This document shows positions 33,970 through 42,283 of a stretch of DNA of 64,000 bases, one piece after another. The DNA is from Paenibacillus pasadenensis. Lineage in GTDB: Bacteria; Bacillota; Bacilli; Paenibacillales; Paenibacillaceae. How positions within the stretch are numbered: the first letter of the stretch is position 1; every line of letters starts with the position of its first letter. The notes beneath the pieces were generated by a model, which was not told the DNA's origin, made no database searches, and was given only the letters and a program-made list of their open reading frames with translations. The position numbers were made by a program, and so were the translations under genes. The stretch is from NCBI RefSeq assembly GCF_023715725.1, contig NZ_JAMBOT010000006.1, positions 248,001-312,000 of the forward strand. Reading direction: 5' to 3'.

Positions 33970-35493
33970 TTACAGCTTATAAATATCCGTATATTTATCC
34001 TTCAAATATTTGACGAGATAGGAAGAATCCAGCGGTTTGCCCGTAGCCCCAAGGATGATCTCCTTCGGCGTGAGCAGCTTGCCGTGACGATGGACGTTTT
34101 GGGTAAGCCATTCACGGATTGAAGCAAGCTCCCCGCGCGCCACCAGCTCCCACATATTAGGCAGCTGACGCTCCATCGTGTCCGCCATCTGGGCCGCGTA
34201 CATATTGCCAAGCGAGTAAGACGGGAAGTAACCGAACAGCCCCGCGCTCCAATGGACGTCCTGCAGGACGCCGTCCGCATCGGTCGGAGGCGTGAGTCCA
34301 AGGTACTCGCGGTACTTCTCATTCCAGATCGCCGGCAGATCCGCCGCTTTTGCGCCGCCGTTGAAAATCATTTTTTCAATCTCATAACGGATAATGATGT
34401 GCAGGTTGTACGTCAGCTCGTCGGCCTCAATTCGGATAAGCGACGGCTGGACGGTGTTTTGCGAACGGTAAAATTGCTCCGCCGACACTTTAAGCTGCTC
34501 CGGGAAACGGCTCTGAAGATCGCCGTAATAACGCTGCCAAAATGGACGGCTGCGGCCGATCGTATTTTCCCAGAAACGCGATTGCGACTCGTGAATGCCC
34601 ATGGATGTTCCGCGGCACAGCGAGGTTCCGGCCAGCTCCGGGGTAACATTCTGCTCGTACATCGCATGACCGGCCTCGTGAATCGTGCCGAACAGCGCGC
34701 TCGTTACATCCTCCGGCAAATAACGGGTCGTAATCCGAACGTCCTGCAGGTTGATCGTCGTTTGAAACGGGTGCATGCTCTCGTCAATCCGGCCCGCTTC
34801 AAAGTCGAAACCGAGCTGTTCCAGCATGTACCGGCTGAATTCCTTTTGTTTCTCTTTGTCAAAATGGCCCTGCAAAAAATCGCGGTCAGGTTTGTTCGAC
34901 GACTCGGCGATTGCCGACGCCAGCGGCACCAGCTCGCCCCTCAAAGAATTAAAGATGCCGTCAAGCTCCGCTACGGTCATGCCAGGCTCGTAATCGTCGA
35001 GCAGCGTGTCGTATCGGGTTTCCTTCGGGCCCCACAGATCGATAAACTGGTTCGTATATCCGATAATCCGGTCCAGATAACCCTGGAATGCAGCGTAGTC
35101 GTTGTTGGCGCGTGCTTCCTCCCATGCCGATTCGGACTGGGAAGCCAGCACGACGTATTCCTCATACAGCTTCGGCGGGATTTTGACGCTGCGGTCATAC
35201 GTTTTACGCGTCTCGCTGACCAGCTTGCGGTCGATTTCGCTCAGACGACCCTCCGTTCCCGGTTCCTCCAGCTGCTCCAGCAGCTCTCCGGTGCGCGGGG
35301 ACGTAGCCAGCAAAAATGCCTCCGACGCCAGCATGCCGATGACCTCGGAGCGCCCGTCCAGTCCTTTGCGCGGCGCGCCGGTGCGCATATCCCAGTTGAG
35401 CAGGCTCGCTGCCTCATTGTAACGGCAAATTTTGCGGTCCAGCTCCCGGAATTCCTGCAGCGCTTTCTCGTATGTAGATGAGGTTTCCGCCAT
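33970..35493 (-). CDS. M32 family metallocarboxypeptidase
   Basis: 507 residues from MAETSSTYEK, the usual size of thermostable carboxypeptidase 1/YpwA. A cytosolic zinc enzyme that trims C-terminal residues from peptides. Zinc motif HEAGH in FGTIHEAGHAMYEQN, with the downstream Glu in GIHESQSRFWEN. Other family stretches are NWDMRTGAPRKG, DYEPGMTVAELD and TYNLHIIIRYEIEK. The ATG at 35493 gives the best fit to the family length; two earlier in-frame ATGs (35505, 35502) are possible. Monocistronic, divergent from the HesB-like gene. Confidence 0.93.
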   Translation of the reverse strand: MAETSSTYEKALQEFRELDRKICRYNEAASLLNWDMRTGAPRKGLDGRSEVIGMLASEAFLLATSPRTGELLEQLEEPGTEGRLSEIDRKLVSETRKTYDRSVKIPPKLYEEYVVLASQSESAWEEARANNDYAAFQGYLDRIIGYTNQFIDLWGPKETRYDTLLDDYEPGMTVAELDGIFNSLRGELVPLASAIAESSNKPDRDFLQGHFDKEKQKEFSRYMLEQLGFDFEAGRIDESMHPFQTTINLQDVRITTRYLPEDVTSALFGTIHEAGHAMYEQNVTPELAGTSLCRGTSMGIHESQSRFWENTIGRSRPFWQRYYGDLQSRFPEQLKVSAEQFYRSQNTVQPSLIRIEADELTYNLHIIIRYEIEKMIFNGGAKAADLPAIWNEKYREYLGLTPPTDADGVLQDVHWSAGLFGYFPSYSLGNMYAAQMADTMERQLPNMWELVARGELASIREWLTQNVHRHGKLLTPKEIILGATGKPLDSSYLVKYLKDKYTDIYKL

Positions 35494-35620
35494 AAGCTTC
35501 ATCATCCTTTCATCTATATCGGTTAGGTTTACTCTTGAATCATAACGGCGGATGCCAGTATAATCAACGTTAACCATCGGGAACAGCTTTCAACCTGCCC
35601 CGAAGAAGGAGGTATTCCGG

Positions 35621-35962
35621 ATGCGCATCAGCTTCAGCCGCGATGCGGCGGACAAGCTCCAGCCTTTTGTCGGAGACGGACAGGCCATGCTCAAGCTGGT
35701 CTACGACACGGAGGGCTGCGGCTGCGTCGTCAACGGCGTGTCGGCGCTGTATGTCGTTCATGAGCCGGCCCAAGGAGATGTGATGGGCGAAGGCGATCCC
35801 TATCCCTTCCTGTACGAGGAGCGGTATGAGGTGTTTTTTGAGCCGGAGCTGCGTATCGCCTATAACAAGGACCGGAACGCATTCTCGTTGGCGAGCGACA
35901 GCCAGATTTACCATCATGACATGCGGTTTTTTCCGCATGCGCCTTCATTTGAACGTAATTAG
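35621..35962 (+). CDS. HesB/YqkB-like protein (Fe-S biogenesis family)
   Basis: 113 residues of the Fe-S_biosyn fold (HesB-like domain). YDTEGCGCVVNG holds the CxC-type pair; the second conserved Cys region of A-type carriers is missing, as in YqkB-type members, so a classic cluster-carrier role is doubtful. AAGGAGG precedes ATG 35621. It lies 22 bp before the carbonic anhydrase gene, in the same direction. Confidence 0.8.
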   Translation: MRISFSRDAADKLQPFVGDGQAMLKLVYDTEGCGCVVNGVSALYVVHEPAQGDVMGEGDPYPFLYEERYEVFFEPELRIAYNKDRNAFSLASDSQIYHHDMRFFPHAPSFERN

Positions 35963-35984
35963 CTGAAGAAAGGTCGGGAGCAAG

Positions 35985-36578
35985 TTGAACAACAGCATAC
36001 AGCAGATTTTGTCCTACAACGAGCAATTCGTCGAAGAGAAGCAGTACGAGCAATACTTAACAGATCGTTTTCCAGACAAAAAAATGGTCATTCTCACCTG
36101 CATGGACACCCGCTTGACCGAGCTGCTTCCGCGGGCAATGAATTTGCGTAACGGCGATGTGAAGGTGCTCAAAAACGCCGGCGCCATCGTTACCCAGCCG
36201 TTCGGCAACATTATGCGCAGTATTCTCGTCGCCATTTACGAGCTTCAGGCGGAGGAAGTGCTCATTATCGGCCACTACAACTGCGGTATGACCGGCGTTG
36301 ATCCTGAAGCGATTATTAGCAAAATGATCGCTCGCGGCGTGCCCAAAACGACGGTCCGCACGCTGCGGCATTCCGGGCTCGACTTCCGCCGCTGGCTGAC
36401 CGGCTTTGACAACGTGCGCTCCAGCGTCGAGAAAAGCGTCGGCATCGTGCGCAATCATCCGTTGCTCCCGCCTTCTACACCGGTTCACGGCCTCATTATC
36501 GATCCGCAAACCGGCAAGCTTGATCTCGTTGCAGACGGTTATGATTTTTTGAAACAGCCGATTGCTGAAGAGCAATAA
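35985..36578 (+). CDS. Beta-type carbonic anhydrase
   Basis: 197 residues from TTG 35985 (GGGAG 6 nt upstream). Interconverts CO2 and bicarbonate. Zinc ligands and catalytic dyad are Cys39-x-Asp41-x-Arg43 (TCMDTR) and His97-x2-Cys100 (GHYNCGM). The length and KNAGAIVTQPFG suit the YtiB-like type II/plant-type-short group. A strong terminator follows at once, so the HesB-like gene and this gene form a two-gene unit. Confidence 0.93.
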   Translation: MNNSIQQILSYNEQFVEEKQYEQYLTDRFPDKKMVILTCMDTRLTELLPRAMNLRNGDVKVLKNAGAIVTQPFGNIMRSILVAIYELQAEEVLIIGHYNCGMTGVDPEAIISKMIARGVPKTTVRTLRHSGLDFRRWLTGFDNVRSSVEKSVGIVRNHPLLPPSTPVHGLIIDPQTGKLDLVADGYDFLKQPIAEEQ

Positions 36579-36580
36579 TG

Positions 36581-36618
36581 AAAAGGACGAGGCAGGAATT
36601 TCTGCCTCGTCCTTTTTT
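36581..36618 (+). terminator. Terminator of the carbonic anhydrase gene
   Basis: Perfect 15-bp stem (36581-36595 with 36602-36616) around GAATTT, with a T6 run ending the stem. It begins 3 bp after the stop codon. Confidence 0.92.
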
Positions 36619-36670
36619 CGTTTTGCGGCCGCTGCTGCAGAACAACGTGCAACCCTGCGGATCCCGAGTT

Positions 36671-36800
36671 CTAACTTAACTGAGACGCTTTATTTGACTA
36701 TTTTCTATTTTACGGACAATAAGGCGTCTCAGTTGCGTTAACGCTCCAATTAGGTGTTTTTATTCAAAATAAGCGCGCTCAGTTGCGTTAGCGCTGACGG
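36671..36800. repeat. Intergenic repeat patch with direct and inverted copies
   Basis: The 358-bp gap holds no gene. CTCAGTTGCGTTAACGCT (36728-36745) and CTCAGTTGCGTTAGCGCT (36778-36795) are direct copies exactly 50 bp apart, and AACTGAGACGC (36678-36688) is an 11-bp inverted copy of GCGTCTCAGTT (36724-36734). TATTTGACTATTTTC lies in the loop. The pattern suggests a REP-like extragenic element family rather than a gene or CRISPR. Confidence 0.7.
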
Positions 36801-36883
36801 ACAGTGAGACTAGGCAAGTAAAATATGCTAGACGCTCGCTTAATGATTTAGCCGAATACGCTAGAAAGAGTTCCAAGTAGACG

Positions 36884-36920
36884 TAAAAAAAGGAACGCTT
36901 GTAGTCGAGCGTTCCTTTTT
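36884..36920 (-). terminator. Bidirectional terminator between repeat patch and DUF309 gene
   Basis: Stem AAAAAGGAACGCT/AGCGTTCCTTTTT (36887-36899 and 36908-36920) with an 8-nt loop. T runs on both sides mean it can work in both directions; the DUF309 gene ends 17 bp away. Confidence 0.88.
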
Positions 36921-36936
36921 AACGAGAGACACTGCT

Positions 36937-37470
36937 TCACTTTGAATTGCGCCGCTTCTCCAGCGACTCCTTCCGCGCCAATATGACCTCGCTGCGATCA
37001 CGCACCAGATGGCGATTCACCACTGAATTGTCCAATGGAGCCAGCTCGCACCAGCCCGCACCGATCGCGCCGCATTGCTCCTGAGCCGCTTGAAGCAGCT
37101 CCGGATCGCGAATTGGCAGCGTCCAGCTGGCATAGGCCAACCGATCCCCCGCCTCCAGCCTGCACGCTGCCTCGTCAAGCGCTCTCAGCAGCTCAGACGC
37201 ATCCAGACCGGCAAGAGAGAGATCAGCCGCAGTCAGCCGCTGCCAGGCCGAACGCAGCATTTTGCGCGCGCCTTCAAAATTGCCGCGGCGCAGGTGATAC
37301 TGGCCAACCGCGATTTGAATCAGACCATGCCATAAACCGGCGGCGGGATCTTCCGGATGCTCCTTCCAATATTCTTCCAGAAGCTCGTGGCATTCAAAAT
37401 AATCGCGTGTTCCATGAAATTCGGCGAGAAAGCGGACATAAGCTTCGGGATAAGCGTGTGTCGTTAACAT
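36937..37470 (-). CDS. DUF309 family protein
   Basis: 177 residues. The N-terminal half is the DUF309 helical domain with its FECHELLEEYWKEHPEDPAAGLWHGLIQIAVGQYHLRRGN core in part (FECHE and W-H-G-L-IQ motif); the rest is unassigned. YpuF of B. subtilis belongs here. Biochemical role unknown; the conserved His, Cys and Glu suggest a small-molecule or metal site. Monocistronic with a terminator after it. Confidence 0.82.
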   Translation of the reverse strand: MLTTHAYPEAYVRFLAEFHGTRDYFECHELLEEYWKEHPEDPAAGLWHGLIQIAVGQYHLRRGNFEGARKMLRSAWQRLTAADLSLAGLDASELLRALDEAACRLEAGDRLAYASWTLPIRDPELLQAAQEQCGAIGAGWCELAPLDNSVVNRHLVRDRSEVILARKESLEKRRNSK

Positions 37471-37631
37471 CGGATTTCCTCTTTTCGCTATAAAAAGCCG
37501 GCATGCCGGACATAATGGTGATGGAAAAAAAATTAAAAAATTAATGAAACCTGCCTACCATATTAGACGTATAGGCATAAGAACGCAATGCGTTTATTCA
37601 TATTCCACCTACGGAGGGGACATTGTAACCA

Positions 37632-38039
37632 ATGAAAAAAGGATTTATCCTCATGCTTGCCTTCACGATCATGCTTGCCTTCACAGGGATCGGCACTGCG
37701 GACGCCAAGCGGGGCGGAATGAAATCTCCGCGCCAGAGCTACACCGATACAAAAAAATCCGATAACGTTCAGCGCAGCGACGCAACGAAAAATAACGGCG
37801 CAACGAATACGGCTAAAAAACCAAGCTTTGGCAGCAGCATGATGAAAGGCCTGATGATCGGCGGTCTCGCCGGCCTGATGTTCGGCAGCCTGTTCGGCGG
37901 CATGGGCTTCATGGGCGAGATTCTCGGCCTGATGATCAACCTTCTGGCGATTTTTGCCCTGATCCTGCTCGTTCGCGCGCTCTTCGTTTATATCCGCAGC
38001 AAGCGCAAGCCTGAGCCGGACCACCGGAGACCTTACTAA
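37632..38039 (+). CDS. Exported or membrane protein with Gly/Met-rich helices
   Basis: 135 residues. Signal peptide 1-25 (MLAFTGIGTADA), a basic Ser/Thr/Asn linker to about 65, then two membrane helices: a Gly/Met-rich one (MKGLMIGGLAGLMFGSLFGGMGFMG) and a plain hydrophobic one (LLAIFALILLVRALFVY). The layout resembles Tim44-like/YtpI-type proteins of unknown function. The signal peptide contains a duplicated LAFT-coding 16-bp sequence. GGAGGGG upstream. The next gene starts 2 bp after its stop. Confidence 0.75.
   Translation: MKKGFILMLAFTIMLAFTGIGTADAKRGGMKSPRQSYTDTKKSDNVQRSDATKNNGATNTAKKPSFGSSMMKGLMIGGLAGLMFGSLFGGMGFMGEILGLMINLLAIFALILLVRALFVYIRSKRKPEPDHRRPY
37651..37684 (+). repeat. 16-bp direct repeat inside a signal peptide
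   Basis: TCATGCTTGCCTTCAC occurs at 37651-37666 and again at 37669-37684 (period 18 bp), adding six codons to the hydrophobic core of the exported protein's signal peptide. Confidence 0.85.
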
Positions 38040-38044
38040 TCGTG

Positions 38045-38323
38045 ATGCGGCTGTCGATGGATGAAATCATCAATGCCGTATGTTTAAGCGAAGCTTCCCG
38101 CCGCGGCATCCAGCCTTCACAGGTTGAGGTGCAGCTGAGCTGGGAGGAAGAATACGGCTTTACTGCGGAAGTATGGATCGGCGAACGCTCTCACTATGTC
38201 GTGGAAGCCAACCTGAAGGAAGCCATTGAGCAGTACGTTTACAAGGAATACGGCCGCAGGATCTTTCGTTCTCAGATTACGCTGGATGCGGACGAAGAGT
38301 TCTGGGCTGACATTCATGATTAA
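38045..38323 (+). CDS. YxcD-like small protein (DUF2653)
   Basis: 92 residues from ATG 38045 (GTG 38042 and ATG 38057 are alternatives). SMDEIINAVCLSEASRRG, a two-strand stretch EVQLSWEEEYGFTAEVWI and EAIEQYVYKEYGRRIFRSQI match the YxcD group of Firmicutes, function unknown. Very acidic. It follows the membrane protein by only 2-5 bp, so the two are likely coupled. A terminator follows. Confidence 0.8.
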   Translation: MRLSMDEIINAVCLSEASRRGIQPSQVEVQLSWEEEYGFTAEVWIGERSHYVVEANLKEAIEQYVYKEYGRRIFRSQITLDADEEFWADIHD

Positions 38324-38331
38324 TTCAAACA

Positions 38332-38361
38332 AGCCGGGCGCTGAATGCGCCCGGCTTTTTC
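38332..38361 (+). terminator. Terminator after the YxcD-like gene
   Basis: Perfect 10-bp stem AGCCGGGCGC/GCGCCCGGCT with loop TGAAT, then TTTT. It also faces the end of the ketosynthase gene coming from the other side. Confidence 0.9.
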
Positions 38362-38377
38362 ATTTGCCCCAACCCAA

Positions 38378-39610
38378 CTATCTCCGGCGGAAGGCCAGCG
38401 TTGCATTGATGCCGCCGAAGCCATAGGAGTTGGATAGCGCCGCATCCAGCCTCATGTTTCGGCCGAAGCCCGTCACAAGATCCAGCTCCGCTTCATTGTC
38501 AGGGTCCTGCAAATTAATCGTTGGCGGCAGCCAGCCGCGCGACAGCGACAGCGCCGTGATCGCCGCCTCAATCGCTCCCGATGCGCCTAGCGGATGGCCG
38601 TACAACCCCTTTGTGCCGCTGACGGCGACGGGCCGGCTGCCAAAAACGCTGCGGATGACGCGAGATTCCGTTACATCGTTAAGCGGAGTAGAAGAGCCGT
38701 GCGCATTCACATATCCAATGTCCTCCTGCAGCATATCGGCATCGTGCAGAGCAAGTCTCATCGCCCGCTGCGCCTGCGTGCCGCAGGGCAACGGCGCGCT
38801 CATATGATGCGCGTCGTTGCTGACGCCGAAGCCGCTCAGCTCGGCAAGAATGGTTGCGCCGCGCGCTCTTGCATGTCCCTCCTCCTCGATGACGAGCACA
38901 GCCGCACCCTCGCCCATGACAAAACCGTCGCGGCTGCGGTCGAACGGCCGGCTCGCGGAATCAGGCTGCTCGTTGCGGGTCGACATCGCTCTCAGCATGT
39001 CAAACGCGCCGAATGAAAGCGGAGAAAGCGGCGCTTCCGAACCGCCTGCCAGTATTGTATCCGCCTCTCCGCGGCGGATTGCCTGCAGCGCGCGGCCTAT
39101 CGCTACCGCTCCCGAGGCGCAGCTCATCGAATTCGTTTCGTTCGGTCCGGTAAAGCCGAACTCCATCGCCATATTACAGGAGGATGCGCCGCCAAAAACC
39201 GAGAAGCCAAGCGTCGGAGAAACGTTCCGGTAACCGCCGCTCATGAACTGGCCGCACTGTTCTTCCGCATAAGCGATGCCTCCAAGAGCGCTTCCCATAA
39301 ATACCCCCGTCCGGTCGCTCTCCAATTGCGACGGATCGAGGCCGGCATGCTCCAGCGCCAGACGGCCGGAAGCTATGGCCAGCTGTGAATAGCGGTCCGT
39401 GCGATGCGCTCGCTTCCGGTCCATATACTGCTGAGGCTCGAAGTCGCGGATTTGGGCAGCGATCCGGCTTTTCAGCCCGGAAGGCACAAACCTGTCAATC
39501 GGCCCAACCGCACTTTCGCCTCGCCGCAGCCCTTCCCATAACCCTTCCGCACCTGTTCCGACAGGCGTAACGCAGCCAATGCCGGTAATAACGGCTTTAC
39601 GTTCTTTCAT
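38378..39610 (-). CDS. Beta-ketoacyl-ACP synthase II-like ketosynthase
   Basis: 410 residues, full FabF-type condensing enzyme. Catalytic Cys164 is in SMSCASGA; the two His are in VNAHGSSTPLND and LYGHPLGASG; Lys is in GTKGLYGH. The active-site neighbourhood (SCASGA, LYGHPLGA) differs from housekeeping FabF (ACATG, MTGHLLGA), suggesting a specialised enzyme. ATG 39610 follows AAGGAGG. It overlaps the SRPBCC gene by 4 nt and ends a four-gene operon with methyltransferase, FAD oxidoreductase and cyclase-like genes. No acyl carrier protein or acyltransferase gene is nearby. Confidence 0.88.
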   Translation of the reverse strand: MKERKAVITGIGCVTPVGTGAEGLWEGLRRGESAVGPIDRFVPSGLKSRIAAQIRDFEPQQYMDRKRAHRTDRYSQLAIASGRLALEHAGLDPSQLESDRTGVFMGSALGGIAYAEEQCGQFMSGGYRNVSPTLGFSVFGGASSCNMAMEFGFTGPNETNSMSCASGAVAIGRALQAIRRGEADTILAGGSEAPLSPLSFGAFDMLRAMSTRNEQPDSASRPFDRSRDGFVMGEGAAVLVIEEEGHARARGATILAELSGFGVSNDAHHMSAPLPCGTQAQRAMRLALHDADMLQEDIGYVNAHGSSTPLNDVTESRVIRSVFGSRPVAVSGTKGLYGHPLGASGAIEAAITALSLSRGWLPPTINLQDPDNEAELDLVTGFGRNMRLDAALSNSYGFGGINATLAFRRR

Positions 39611-40071
39611 GTTGCACTCCTCCTTGAGCCAAGCTCTGCCGCCGTTTTCAGACCTAGCAGCGTCCGTTCGGCAATGGCATGCACAAAAGCCGGACCGATG
39701 ATGCGGCTCGCCGCCAAACGTCCAACGGCAGGGCGTTTCCATTCATGGACAATGGAAGCTTTACTGCCCTCTCCGTGCGGCTCCACCTTCCATTCCACAT
39801 CCATTCCGGCCGTAATCCCCTCGATATGCCGGTATAGGATTCGGCGATTATGCGGCTCGGATGACATTTCGCTCACCCACCAGACCGGCCAGCGAAACGC
39901 CCCAAACGGACGGCAGGCGCGCATTTCGACTATGCCCCGGCTCGCTTCTCCCTTGCGAAAGTAAACCTGGCTATAGTGGTTTAAATGCTGCGGCCAGCGC
40001 TCCACCTCGGCTGCGTACCGGTACACCTCATCCGGCGGTGAATCGATATAAGCTTCATTGTACGTAAACAT
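39607..40071 (-). CDS. SRPBCC (polyketide cyclase/aromatase-like) protein
   Basis: 154 residues with the START/Bet v1-like fold pattern: YIDSPPDEVYRYAAEVERWPQHL at the N-terminus, beta strands rich in Trp and Arg, and a long C-terminal helix (AFVHAIAERTLLGLKTAAEL). Polyketide cyclases and coenzyme-Q-binding proteins share this form. Position between a ketosynthase (4-nt overlap) and an FAD oxidoreductase (21-bp gap) suggests it binds or cyclises their product; this is inference. Confidence 0.8.
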   Translation of the reverse strand: MFTYNEAYIDSPPDEVYRYAAEVERWPQHLNHYSQVYFRKGEASRGIVEMRACRPFGAFRWPVWWVSEMSSEPHNRRILYRHIEGITAGMDVEWKVEPHGEGSKASIVHEWKRPAVGRLAASRIIGPAFVHAIAERTLLGLKTAAELGSRRSAT

Positions 40072-40092
40072 GCTCTAGTCCCTTCTCTCCTT

Positions 40093-41289
40093 TTAAATAG
40101 TCCGGACTCGGCAGTCGCCGACGAGGGCTGCCAGCCGCTGAGCGCTCCCGGTAAGCTTCAGTCCGCGCAGCGCCGTCCGAAAAAGAGCCGGCCTAGCAGC
40201 TCCGTATTCAATCCACCGCTGCAGCATTGAGCCGGCGGCAAATTCCTTGCGCAGCTGCTCCGAATAGCCTTGCAGCGCTGGCGGACCTTCTACAGCTGCC
40301 AGCAGCAGCCGCTGCGCCGCCAGCTCCGCTCCGCGCAGCGCACGATAGATGCCCTGTCCCGTTAAGGGATCGTAATAACCGGCCGCATCGCCAACAAGCA
40401 GCACGCGTCCCGAATGCGCCTGCCTTACCGGAAAATCAAACGGACCGCAGGCCAGCACCTCGCTCTCCAGCATGGCATCAGCGGCCCGCTCTCCAAGCTT
40501 GGGCGATTGCAGCAGCGAGCGGAGCAGCGCTTCAGGACGTCGGCGCAGGCTTGGCGCAATTCGCGCCGCCTCGGCTGAAGAGAGCGCCAGCGTTGCGTTA
40601 GCCGCTCCTCCCTGGAGCGGTGCAATGCCTATGACGCTGCCGCGCTCCAAATGCAGCTCTACGAGCACATTTAAACCGTGCAAGCCGCTAATGCGAGCGG
40701 TTAACGCCAGCTTGCGCAGCGGGCCAGGCGCAGCTTGCAGACCGGCCGAACGGGCGACGGCAGAGCGCAGCCCGTCCGCTCCAGCCACATATTTTGCCAG
40801 CAGCTTCGCCTGCACGCCTTCCCGGACTGCCGCTGCCTCACAGCCGTCGGCATGCTCACGCACCGACAAGATGCGGCAATCCGCAAGCAGCTCCGCTCCG
40901 GCAGCAAGGGCTCCCTGCAGCAGCCATTCGTCCAACACCTCTCTCCTGCAGGCCCATCCAGACCAGCCGTTTGGATAACGGGCCTCAAGCGCCACTCCTC
41001 CGCTATGCAGCACCCAGCCTTCCAGCGGCTGCGTCTGCTCTCTCAGAAAAGCTCCCAGCCGCTGATCAGCCGGACTTCGTCCGTCACTCCCGTCAGATCT
41101 GCTATCCGGTTTAGCGCCAGCCAGACGGATTACAGCCGCCGCCGCTCCCGGATTAAGCGATTCGCCGCAAGGCTTGCGCCTCGGAGGACGTCCCGCATCT
41201 GCAATGGCAACGTGAAGGCCGGCCCGTGCCAGCCGCCATGCCAGCGCACTGCCTGCCGGACCGGCTCCGCAGACGAGCACATCAAACAT
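40093..41289 (-). CDS. FAD-dependent oxidoreductase, geranylgeranyl reductase-like
   Basis: 398 residues. Rossmann dinucleotide motif GAGPAGSALAWRLARAGLHVAIAD at 8-31; PCGESLNPGA near 41 is the PCGE/G motif of the GGR/monooxygenase group; the second FAD motif is RVLLVGDAAGYYDPLTGQGIYRAL near 295. Such enzymes reduce isoprenoid double bonds or hydroxylate aromatic products. It overlaps the methyltransferase by 8 nt. High Ala/Leu/Arg content as in its neighbours. Confidence 0.87.
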   Translation of the reverse strand: MFDVLVCGAGPAGSALAWRLARAGLHVAIADAGRPPRRKPCGESLNPGAAAAVIRLAGAKPDSRSDGSDGRSPADQRLGAFLREQTQPLEGWVLHSGGVALEARYPNGWSGWACRREVLDEWLLQGALAAGAELLADCRILSVREHADGCEAAAVREGVQAKLLAKYVAGADGLRSAVARSAGLQAAPGPLRKLALTARISGLHGLNVLVELHLERGSVIGIAPLQGGAANATLALSSAEAARIAPSLRRRPEALLRSLLQSPKLGERAADAMLESEVLACGPFDFPVRQAHSGRVLLVGDAAGYYDPLTGQGIYRALRGAELAAQRLLLAAVEGPPALQGYSEQLRKEFAAGSMLQRWIEYGAARPALFRTALRGLKLTGSAQRLAALVGDCRVRTI

Positions 41290-41983
41290 CGCTGACCAGT
41301 GCGATCCGATACGGGAAATGCCGCCGCACCTGTCCTTTCAAGCCGGCTTGCTCTAACAGCGCCCGCGCCTCATCCGCCGTGTAGGAGCGGCGGACCGAAA
41401 GCGGACCGTCATGCCGGGTTACCGGACTGCGCCATACGGTCATTGCCAGCAGCTTGGCAAAACTGTATGAGGCCCGGCTGCGCTCCAAATCCGTTACAAC
41501 CCAGCCATAACGCGTCACGCGCTGCATTTCAGCCAGCATGGCAACTGCATCCTCGTCGCTCATATGATGCAGAGCCAAATTGCTGAAGGCCACGTCAAAG
41601 CTGCCATCCTCAAACGGTAGCTTTCGCCCATCACCAACCTGAATGGTTATCGCTTCATGCTTCTCCGTCCGCCTGCGCGCCAGATCGGCAATCGATGGGC
41701 TGATGTCCAAGCCCGTAATACGGACTTTCCAGCCCTTGCCGGAAGCCCAGCGATGCACTTCAATCGGCTGATCCGCCATCCCGGTGGCAACATCCAATAC
41801 GGTAATCGTGTCCGCCCGCCCGGATGCCGCTCGGCTTAACAGCCTCTTCAAATGATGCAGCAGGGGCGGATTGCCGCCTAAATAACGGTTGACCGCCCAC
41901 ACTTCCCGCAAGCTGTGTTCGAGCTCGGAAGGCGTTGCGGCTCCTTCCTCATCCAGCCACTCTTTTTCATGATGGCGTTTCAT
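41282..41983 (-). CDS. Class I SAM-dependent methyltransferase
   Basis: 233 residues from MKRHHEKEW. SAM motif I VLDVATGMADQPIEVHRW, acidic loop LDISPS, motif II GDGRKLPFEDGSFDVAFSNLALHH (motif of Methyltransf_11/25 types). First gene of the four-gene operon and so a likely tailoring enzyme for its product. ATG 41983 is preceded by GGAGG; the longer frame upstream looks non-coding. A perfect 12-bp palindrome lies 34 bp upstream. Confidence 0.85.
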   Translation of the reverse strand: MKRHHEKEWLDEEGAATPSELEHSLREVWAVNRYLGGNPPLLHHLKRLLSRAASGRADTITVLDVATGMADQPIEVHRWASGKGWKVRITGLDISPSIADLARRRTEKHEAITIQVGDGRKLPFEDGSFDVAFSNLALHHMSDEDAVAMLAEMQRVTRYGWVVTDLERSRASYSFAKLLAMTVWRSPVTRHDGPLSVRRSYTADEARALLEQAGLKGQVRRHFPYRIALVSDV

Positions 41984-42016
41984 AGCATTCCTCCTTCCGC
42001 CTGCTCTGATCGTAGT

Positions 42017-42028
42017 ATGAACGTTCAT
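42017..42028. promoter_or_regulatory. Palindrome ATGAACGTTCAT, possible TetR-type operator
   Basis: A perfect 12-bp palindrome 34 bp upstream of the methyltransferase ATG, in the 300-bp divergent gap to the GH18 gene. Many TetR-family operators contain TGAAC/GTTCA half sites. No regulator gene is adjacent. The rest of the gap showed nothing else I can support. Confidence 0.4.
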
Positions 42029-42283
42029 TTCCACGATCATCCATAATCGGTAAGATTCATCTGCATGGCGGAAGGTTAATTTTCAAAAGGAGCAATTGGC
42101 AGGACGAGCTTTTACCGCAGCAGAATCTATTTTTCCGGCGCGGATCGCTGTCCAATCATTCCCACATAACCAAAACTGTTGCGAAGCGTCTAACTAAGGC
42201 GGAGAACTGCGCTATTACCGACTACATAATTGGAACTGCTCGAAACGTTAATAGGACAACAAGATCATAGGAGGAATAAACGA

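Noticed and set aside
36671..36800. Possible CRISPR array
   Set aside because: Only two direct copies of 18 bp plus one inverted copy, no further units and no cas genes.
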